A DNA stretch of 64,000 bases from Chryseobacterium gleum (GTDB lineage Bacteria > Bacteroidota > Bacteroidia > Flavobacteriales_D > Crocinitomicaceae), in the NCBI GenBank assembly GCA_945897565.1, contig CAMDFN010000009.1, forward strand, positions 21,484 through 85,483. Reading direction: 5' to 3'. Position 1 is the first letter of the stretch. Every line of letters begins with the position of its first letter. The translations under genes were made by a program, and so were the position numbers. Under the pieces are notes generated by a model, which was given only the letters and a program-made list of their open reading frames with translations, ran no database searches and had not been told where the DNA came from. Positions 57,563 through 64,000 of this stretch are shown one piece after another.

Positions 57563-60007
57563 ATGAAACTACCTTTACTCGTTCTATTTTCTGTACTCAA
57601 CCTTTTGATATTTGCACAGTTACCCACCCAAACCGTTCGCGGTAAAGTGTTTGACAGCGAAACAAACTTCCCCTTAACTGGCGCAAAAGTTCTCATTGAA
57701 GTCAATGGCCAAAAATACATGGCTGCAGCAGGCACCGATGGAACGTTTTCAATTGCTAAAGTTCCAGTAGGTAAGCACCAATTGAATGCATCTGCACCTT
57801 TTTATGACCTCAGAACAATGACTATTGAGGTGAGTTCAGGTAGAGAACTCATCGTTCAAATTCCCTTGCAAGAAAAAGTTTCGCAGCAACAAGACGTTCG
57901 TGTTGTAGGCCGCAAACAAGGAGAGGTACTCAACGAAATGGCAGTGCTCTCTGCACAACAATTCAGCGTAGAAGAAACCAATCGCTATCCAGGTTCGCGC
58001 ATGGACCCCGCACGCATGGCATCCAACTTTGCCGGTGTAAACGGCGCCGATGACTCTCGCAATGATATTGTGGTGCGCGGCAACTCTCCGCTTGGTGTCA
58101 TTTACCGCGTAGAAGGAATCGACATCCCTAATCCGAACCACTTTGCCATTTCCGGAACCTCAGGTGGCCCTGTTTCGCTATTGAACAACAAAATCTTAGG
58201 CAATTCTGACTTCTTTATGAGTGCCTTCCCGGCCGAATACGGCAACAGCTTGTCTGGCGTATTCGACCTCAAACTCAGAAGTGGCAACAGCAACCAGCAC
58301 GAATTCACCGGTCAGTTTGGTTTACTCGGCACAGAATTTTTGGCAGAAGGCCCCTTGAGTAAAGACAGCAAGTCCAGTTATTTGGTCATGGGGCGCTACT
58401 CTACCCTTACTATTTTCCAAAAACTCAATATCAATTTGGGTACCGATGCCATTCCAAAATATTTCGACGGCGCCTTTAAATTCAACTGGATGCTCAAAAA
58501 TGGTGGTCAGTTGTCTTTCTTTGGCATGGGCGGTAACTCAGACATCGCTATAGAAATATCTGGTTTCAAAGAATATACAGAAGACCTATACGGCGAAGGA
58601 GACCGCGACCAATATTTCGGCACCAGCATGATCACTTCAGGGCTGAATTACAAAAAGAGTCTCAATGAAAAGACCTTTATTTCTTCAACTTTGGCGTATA
58701 GTCAAGAGGTTCAGCAAACCGACCACAACTACTTGCGCAATCGCCGCTTAGACACACTGACACAAGAAATTACTTTCGATACGCTTTACCCAATGATGGC
58801 CTACGATTTTAAAGTGCAAAAAATCAGTGGCTATACAGCTATCAATCACAAGTTCAATAAGCAACATTTATTGAAGGCTGGCCTGAGCTTTGACTTGATT
58901 TCAATGAATTTCCTTGATTCCTGTTTGTATGACCTCGATGTGCCCGATAATTATCAAGTGCGCTGGAACTACCAAGGAACAGCAGCGCTCATTCAGCCGT
59001 TTGTGCAGTGGAAATGGCGCATTTCTGACCACATGGATTTCACGGCCGGGGTTCACGCGCAGTATTTCACGCTCACCAATAGCATCAGTCCGTTTGAGCC
59101 ACGTGTGGGTTGGAAATACCGCATGAATAACGGTCAGGCTATTTCTGCTGGTGGCGGTTTGCACAGCATGATTCAACCATACTATACTTATGCCTATAAA
59201 GTGCTTCCGGGCGTTTCAAATCCGAATAGCAATATCAACATGGATTTTTCGCGCAGTGCGCACTCCGGAATTGGTTACGAGAAATCATTCAACAAAGGCT
59301 TCAACATCAAAACCGAAGCGTACTATCAATACCTTTATAATATTCCGGTCACGGTGGCGCCATCTTCTTTCTCGATGATCAATGTGGGCAGTGGCTTCTC
59401 TCGCTTGTTTGTAGACCAACTCCAGAATACCGGCGATGGCTACAACTATGGCTTGGAGCTCACCGTTCAGAAATATTTCGACAAAACGTTCTTCTTTTTG
59501 TTCTCCGGAACAGTCTACAACTCTCAATACCGCGGTTCTGACCTCGTGTGGCGCAATACATCTTATAATGGAAACTACGTCGTCAATTTCTTAGGCGGCA
59601 AAGAATTCAAAGTAGGAGAGCGCAGCATCATTGGCATCGGTGGAAAAGTCACCGCAGCGGGCGGCAAGCGCTATGGATTGGTAGACGTCGCAACTTCCAC
59701 TGCAATGAAAGAAATCATCTTCCAAGACTCCATGTTCAATGACTTGCAGTTCAGAGATTATTTCCGTGCCGACCTCAAGATTTCTTGGCGCAAGAATGCA
59801 GACCGCGTTACGCATGAGTTCGGTTTAGATTTAGTGAACATTCTCGGAACAAAGAATTTATTGACACTTGCTTACCGTCCGCCGCTTACAGCTCAAGATT
59901 TTACAGCGCAACAAAACGGTACTTTCTTACCGTATTCAGAAAAAACCCAATTGGGCTTCTTCCCAATTTTCTATTATAAAATTGACTTTAGAGCTGCGCG
60001 CAAATAG
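57563..60007 (+). CDS. TonB-dependent receptor with carboxypeptidase-regulatory-like N-terminal domain
   Basis: Signal peptide MKLPLLVLFSVLNLLIFAQ (start at 57563); VRGKVFDSETNFPLTGAKV; plug domain DIVVRGNSPLGVIYRVEGIDIPNPNHF; beta-barrel. Confidence 0.92.
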   Translation: MKLPLLVLFSVLNLLIFAQLPTQTVRGKVFDSETNFPLTGAKVLIEVNGQKYMAAAGTDGTFSIAKVPVGKHQLNASAPFYDLRTMTIEVSSGRELIVQIPLQEKVSQQQDVRVVGRKQGEVLNEMAVLSAQQFSVEETNRYPGSRMDPARMASNFAGVNGADDSRNDIVVRGNSPLGVIYRVEGIDIPNPNHFAISGTSGGPVSLLNNKILGNSDFFMSAFPAEYGNSLSGVFDLKLRSGNSNQHEFTGQFGLLGTEFLAEGPLSKDSKSSYLVMGRYSTLTIFQKLNINLGTDAIPKYFDGAFKFNWMLKNGGQLSFFGMGGNSDIAIEISGFKEYTEDLYGEGDRDQYFGTSMITSGLNYKKSLNEKTFISSTLAYSQEVQQTDHNYLRNRRLDTLTQEITFDTLYPMMAYDFKVQKISGYTAINHKFNKQHLLKAGLSFDLISMNFLDSCLYDLDVPDNYQVRWNYQGTAALIQPFVQWKWRISDHMDFTAGVHAQYFTLTNSISPFEPRVGWKYRMNNGQAISAGGGLHSMIQPYYTYAYKVLPGVSNPNSNINMDFSRSAHSGIGYEKSFNKGFNIKTEAYYQYLYNIPVTVAPSSFSMINVGSGFSRLFVDQLQNTGDGYNYGLELTVQKYFDKTFFFLFSGTVYNSQYRGSDLVWRNTSYNGNYVVNFLGGKEFKVGERSIIGIGGKVTAAGGKRYGLVDVATSTAMKEIIFQDSMFNDLQFRDYFRADLKISWRKNADRVTHEFGLDLVNILGTKNLLTLAYRPPLTAQDFTAQQNGTFLPYSEKTQLGFFPIFYYKIDFRAARK

Positions 60008-60010
60008 ATC

Positions 60011-60709
60011 TTGAAAGCAAAAGAGCTCGGCATTCTCATCGATAAGCAAGCTTACTCGGAGAGCAGTATTATATTGCATTTTTATACACTTGAGCGCGGC
60101 TTTCAGTCTTTTATTTTCAAAGGCGCGCTCAAGAAACGCAAGGCGCTCAATCAGTTGGGTTTGTATGAACTCAGTTATTTCAAGCGCCCTGAGTCTGAGC
60201 TCGGCATCATTAACCAGCTCGATTTTGCCTGGACGCCTCTCGCCTTGTTTGAGCATCCTCAAAAGGTGCTGTTGGTTTTTTTCATGACAGATATCTTTCA
60301 GCAAACTTTGCGGTATCAGGGTGCCGACGCACAGCTTTTTTATTTCATCAGAGATCAGCTATTAAAGCTAGAAACTGCAACCCACACCCGAGACTTCCCC
60401 GTGACTTTTCTGGCTCAGTACCTCATGATTTTAGGTTATACTCCACTCATAGACGAGGATGGCTTTAGTATTTTTGACATGAATACCGGACGTTTTAGTC
60501 ATGCGCTTGGCGATAACTCAAATTGCATCCAAGACAAAACAATGCTCGCTTATTTAGTAGCTCAGTTTTGGCCACAAGAGGGCCTTGAATTTCCAGGAGT
60601 GTTGCACAAAGAAGGTTTGCGTGTCTTGATCCAGTATGCTTCAATTCACTTGGCCAATTTCAATATAGACAAGACCCTAGAAATCTTGCACGACACCCTC
60701 TACGATTAA
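60011..60709 (+). CDS. recO: DNA repair protein RecO (TTG start)
   Basis: 232 aa; KAKELGILIDKQAYSESSIILHFYTLERGFQSFIFKGALKKRKAL. Confidence 0.92.
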   Translation: MKAKELGILIDKQAYSESSIILHFYTLERGFQSFIFKGALKKRKALNQLGLYELSYFKRPESELGIINQLDFAWTPLALFEHPQKVLLVFFMTDIFQQTLRYQGADAQLFYFIRDQLLKLETATHTRDFPVTFLAQYLMILGYTPLIDEDGFSIFDMNTGRFSHALGDNSNCIQDKTMLAYLVAQFWPQEGLEFPGVLHKEGLRVLIQYASIHLANFNIDKTLEILHDTLYD

Positions 60710-61149
60710 CGTTTTCTGGCAAAGAAATCTTTGAGTAACTGACTGCATTCGGCTTCCATGACGCCATTTTCTACGAGTGTGGCCGGATGATACAAGCTGA
60801 TGCCCGTAGCACTTGCGCCGCGTTTGGCATCGCGCGCTGCAAAAACGACGCGGTCTATCTGAGACCAATACAAAGCACCCGCACACATACAGCAGGGCTC
60901 TAAGGTCACGAACAGCGTACATTCTTTAAGGTATTTAGCGCCTAAATATTGCGCCGCAGCGGTGATCGCTTGTATTTCGGCATGGGCAGTAACGTCGGTG
61001 AGTTGTTCCGTTAAGTTGTGCCCGCGCGCAATAATATGATTTTTGCAAACAATGACGGCCCCAACCGGCACTTCGTCTGCGTTAAAAGCTTTTTGAGCCT
61101 CTAAAAAGGCTTGCCTCATGAAATATTCGTCGTTGAAAGGGCTCAGCAT
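60706..61149 (-). CDS. tadA: tRNA-specific adenosine deaminase
   Basis: DEVPVGAVIV, THAEIQAI-like TAHAEIQAITAA, LEPCCMCAGAL. Confidence 0.93.
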   Translation of the reverse strand: MLSPFNDEYFMRQAFLEAQKAFNADEVPVGAVIVCKNHIIARGHNLTEQLTDVTAHAEIQAITAAAQYLGAKYLKECTLFVTLEPCCMCAGALYWSQIDRVVFAARDAKRGASATGISLYHPATLVENGVMEAECSQLLKDFFARKR

Positions 61150-61185
61150 AGCACAAGATTACAAACTTTCTCTTAATTTTCGGCC

Positions 61186-61725
61186 ATGAATCTTTTAGAC
61201 CTCTTTCTTTTTGCGCCGTTGGCTTATGGCGCCTATAAAGGATACAAGCGCGGCCTTATTATGTCGTTGTTCATGTTATTGGCTATTGTAGTTGGTTTGT
61301 ATGCTGCTTTTCAGCTCACCGATGTTGTCGTGGAATGGGGCATCAAGAACTTACATTGGGAAAAAACCACCCTCATGCCGCTCAGTTTTGTCGTCCTATT
61401 TTTAGGAATTGGCGCGGGTATTTACTTTGCTGGCAAACTTCTAGAAACCGCTTTAAAGGTTGTAAAGCTTTCCATTCTCAATAACCTAGCCGGAGCGCTG
61501 TTGGGCATCTTGCAATGGATGTATTTAGTCGGCACAATTCTCCTTTTTGTACTGTCCAATGACCGCAAACAAAAACTCATCAGTTCGCAAACGCGTAACG
61601 CCTCCATAGCAATTCCGTTCTACACCGGGATGCTTCAAAACACCTTGCCAAAAGCAAGTGAAACCATTCTTTTTGAATCCTATTTAGAACAAGCAAAAGA
61701 TAAAATCGGCTATGAAAAAGAATAA
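61186..61725 (+). CDS. CvpA family membrane protein
   Basis: 179 aa; MNLLDLFLFAPLAYGAYKGYKRGLIMSLFMLLAIVVGLYAAF; adjacent TM helices. Confidence 0.88.
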   Translation: MNLLDLFLFAPLAYGAYKGYKRGLIMSLFMLLAIVVGLYAAFQLTDVVVEWGIKNLHWEKTTLMPLSFVVLFLGIGAGIYFAGKLLETALKVVKLSILNNLAGALLGILQWMYLVGTILLFVLSNDRKQKLISSQTRNASIAIPFYTGMLQNTLPKASETILFESYLEQAKDKIGYEKE

Positions 61726-62254
61726 CATCAAATTAATCTTATTTGGATTTTTCTTGACCTACGTTACAACGGCACTTGCCGTGTATCCCAATCTATTTTA
61801 TCCACCCAAGAAAACCACGCTAAAATCTGGTACTTACCTCGGTTTACAAAGTGGGCGTTTCTATGCGCTAGAGTATGGTTGGGAGCTGCAAAGAAAAACC
61901 CGTGAAGATCTCGTTCATTCAAATACAACTGCCGTACATCATGGTTTCAACGCATCGTTTGACTTTTCGCGTTTGAATCCTATTTTGGGTTATGACATCG
62001 GTTTTTGGAGCCGCACTGGCAATTTTGACCTCACATACGGGCTCAGCGCCGCTGTGCGCACCGACTTGAAGCAGTTGCGTTTTGGGGTTTGCCCAAGTGT
62101 AGGCATCAAAGTTTGGCAGCTGCATGTACAAACAGGCATGTATTTGCTCGCTCCATTTTATGCGCTAGACAACACCTCTTTCAATTCAAATACTTTTTTT
62201 ATCTCCGCCCGCTTTTTGTTGGTAAAGCATAAAAAAACAAAAGGGGCCAATTAG
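61712..62254 (+). CDS. Hypothetical secreted/outer-membrane protein
   Basis: 180 aa ORF with N-terminal hydrophobic segment, overlaps the preceding CvpA gene end. Confidence 0.65.
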   Translation: MKKNNIKLILFGFFLTYVTTALAVYPNLFYPPKKTTLKSGTYLGLQSGRFYALEYGWELQRKTREDLVHSNTTAVHHGFNASFDFSRLNPILGYDIGFWSRTGNFDLTYGLSAAVRTDLKQLRFGVCPSVGIKVWQLHVQTGMYLLAPFYALDNTSFNSNTFFISARFLLVKHKKTKGAN

Positions 62255-62263
62255 ACCCCTTTT
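62239..62263. terminator. Bidirectional rho-independent terminator between convergent genes
   Basis: AAAAGGGG-CCAATTAGA-CCCCTTTT stem with T-rich 3' flank on both strands. Confidence 0.7.
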
Positions 62264-62284
62264 TGAATATAAGTGCAATAAAGC

Positions 62285-63832
62285 TTATAAATCGAACTTG
62301 ATGCCTTGTGCAAGTGGCAAGGAATCAGAATAGTTGATGGTGTTGGTCTGACGACGCATATACACTTTCCAAGCATCTGAACCAGACTCGCGGCCACCAC
62401 CTGTTTCTTTTTCACCGCCGAATGCACCACCAATTTCTGCACCAGAAGTACCGATATTGACATTCGCAATTCCGCAGTCTGAACCCGGAGCGCTTAAGAA
62501 GGCTTCAGATTCTTTGAGGTCGTTGGTCATGATCGCAGAAGAGAGCCCTTGTGGCACGCCATTTTGGATGGCAATAGCTTCATGCACATCGCCCGTATAT
62601 TTCATGACATAAAGAATCGGCGCAAAAGTTTCGTGCTGTACTATGGCGAAATGATTTTCTGCTTCAATAATGCAAGGTTTTACATAACAACCCGACTCAT
62701 AGCCAGGGCCGCTCAATACGCCTCCTTCTACCAATACTTTTGCACCTTCTTTTTGCGCGGCATCAATGGCATGGAGGTAATTATTGACCGCATCTTGATC
62801 GATCAGCGGACCCACGTGGTTGTTTTGATCAAGTGGATTGCCAATGCTCAATTGCTTGTATGCAGAGGTAAGGGCTTCGGTTACTTTATCGTAGATAGAA
62901 GCGTGGATGATGAGGCGGCGCGTAGAAGTACAACGCTGACCTGCCGTACCAACAGCGCCAAATACAGCACCTGGTACAACCATTTTGAGGTCGGCACTTG
63001 GCGCAATGATGATGGCGTTGTTGCCTCCTAACTCTAATAAAGAACGGCCCAAGCGCTGCCCAACTGCTGCACCAACTGATTTGCCCATGCGGGTAGAACC
63101 TGTTGCAGAAATTAAAGGTACGCGGGTATCGTTGGCCATAAGTTTACCGATTTCGCCGTCGCCGATCACCAAACCAGATACGCCTTCAGGCACGCCATTA
63201 GCAGCAAAAACTTCTTCGGTAATGCGTTGGCAAGCAATAGCGGTAAGTGGTGTTTTTTCGGATGGTTTCCAAACGCAGACGTCGCCACAAACCCAAGCAA
63301 GGGCGGTGTTCCAGTTCCAAACGGCAACCGGGAAGTTGAATGCAGAGATGATACCCACAATACCGAGCGGATGATACTGCTCATACATGCGGTGACCAGG
63401 GCGCTCTGAGTGCATGGTAAGGCCATAAAGTTGGCGTGAAAGCCCAACTGCGAAGTCGCAGATGTCGATCATTTCTTGTACTTCGCCTAAACCTTCTTGC
63501 AAAGATTTCCCCATTTCGTAAGAAACGAGTTTGCCAAGTGGTTCTTTATAAAAGCGAATGCGCTCAGCCAACTGACGTACAATTTCACCGCGTTTAGGAG
63601 CGGGAACTTTGCGCCATTCAACAAATGCAGCTTGTGCTTTTTCGATGACTTGATTGTATTCTGCGGCATTGGCCATAGTAACGTTGGCAATAACTTGCGC
63701 ATCTACCGGTGAAACGGAGGCTAAGTTAGCCCCTGAGGTGGCAAGCCATTGGGCCCCTGTGGAGGCGCCGCTATTGTTTTCTTGGATGCCAAATTGGCCC
63801 AAGATGTCTTTGATTTCTGCTTGGAGTGACAT
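62285..63832 (-). CDS. Aldehyde dehydrogenase family protein (ALDH7/aminoadipate-semialdehyde dehydrogenase-like)
   Basis: ISATGSTRMGKSVG, LELGGNNAIIIAPSADL, GQRCTSTRRLIIH, HETFAPILYV. Confidence 0.93.
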   Translation of the reverse strand: MSLQAEIKDILGQFGIQENNSGASTGAQWLATSGANLASVSPVDAQVIANVTMANAAEYNQVIEKAQAAFVEWRKVPAPKRGEIVRQLAERIRFYKEPLGKLVSYEMGKSLQEGLGEVQEMIDICDFAVGLSRQLYGLTMHSERPGHRMYEQYHPLGIVGIISAFNFPVAVWNWNTALAWVCGDVCVWKPSEKTPLTAIACQRITEEVFAANGVPEGVSGLVIGDGEIGKLMANDTRVPLISATGSTRMGKSVGAAVGQRLGRSLLELGGNNAIIIAPSADLKMVVPGAVFGAVGTAGQRCTSTRRLIIHASIYDKVTEALTSAYKQLSIGNPLDQNNHVGPLIDQDAVNNYLHAIDAAQKEGAKVLVEGGVLSGPGYESGCYVKPCIIEAENHFAIVQHETFAPILYVMKYTGDVHEAIAIQNGVPQGLSSAIMTNDLKESEAFLSAPGSDCGIANVNIGTSGAEIGGAFGGEKETGGGRESGSDAWKVYMRRQTNTINYSDSLPLAQGIKFDL

Positions 63833-63850
63833 ATTGTGTTGATTTTAGGG

Positions 63851-63858
63851 CAAAGGTA
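63851..63858 (-). promoter_or_regulatory. Bacteroidetes-type -7 element (TACCTTTG) upstream of the ALDH gene
   Basis: Reverse complement of CAAAGGTA, ~19 nt upstream of the ATG at 63832. Confidence 0.45.
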
Positions 63859-63874
63859 GGGAATTTTTATTGTG

Positions 63875-63882
63875 TAACTTTG
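63875..63882 (+). promoter_or_regulatory. Bacteroidetes-type -7 element (TAACTTTG) 4 nt from the mnmE ATG
   Basis: TAACTTTGtcacATG. Confidence 0.45.
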
Positions 63883-63886
63883 TCAC

Positions 63887-64000
63887 ATGAATGACCTTTC
63901 TCACGATCCTATTTGCGCGCTTGCAACCGCCAACGGCACTGGCGCAATTGCCGTTATTCGCGTGTCGGGCACCGGCGCAAAAGCACTCGTTTCAAAGACA
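63887..64000 (+). CDS. mnmE: tRNA modification GTPase MnmE, N-terminal fragment (truncated by window)
   Basis: MNDLSHDPICALATANGTGAIAVIRVSGTGAKALVSKT. Confidence 0.93.
   Translation, partial: MNDLSHDPICALATANGTGAIAVIRVSGTGAKALVSKT

Noticed and set aside
1-64000. tRNA, rRNA or CRISPR loci
   Set aside because: No cloverleaf-like or rRNA-like sequence recognised by eye in the intergenic regions; a tRNAscan-SE/Infernal run would be needed to exclude them.

Overview
This window is a Bacteroidetes/Flavobacteriia-like chromosome segment. The calls rest on protein content: T9SS type-B sorting domains, DUF4270, DUF4292 and TAnnTTTG promoters. Most of it is dense housekeeping sequence: mutS, lysS, panC/panD, glmS, dxr, serS, dut, accB/accC, fabH, plsX, rpmF, pdxA, pepA, mutY, HU, rng, recX, recO, tadA and mnmE. 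Two regions stand out. (1) An AT-rich island lies between a 13-bp direct repeat, TACGGTGGAGTAA, at 15013-15025 (the last codons and stop of glmS) and 18189-18201. I read it as a degraded serine-recombinase element integrated at the glmS 3' end. The att core lies inside the recombinase ORF, so integration split that ORF, and the frame is continuous when the element is circularised in silico. A second mobile unit (16739-17954) is nested in the recombinase C-terminal part. It carries a secreted alpha/beta hydrolase gene followed by an attC-like structure and sits at a GAT target. Removing it restores the recombinase reading frame exactly (...QISDY|LIDKGYKTPRNHRF...). It looks like a solitary integron-type gene cassette at a secondary site, with no integrase in view. 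(2) Two adjacent T9SS type-B surface proteins (898 aa and 2663 aa) are followed co-directionally by a polysaccharide flippase, a chain-length protein and an O-antigen ligase. The larger protein has 16 tandem modules of about 78 aa. No searches were run; family names come from recognising sequence motifs.
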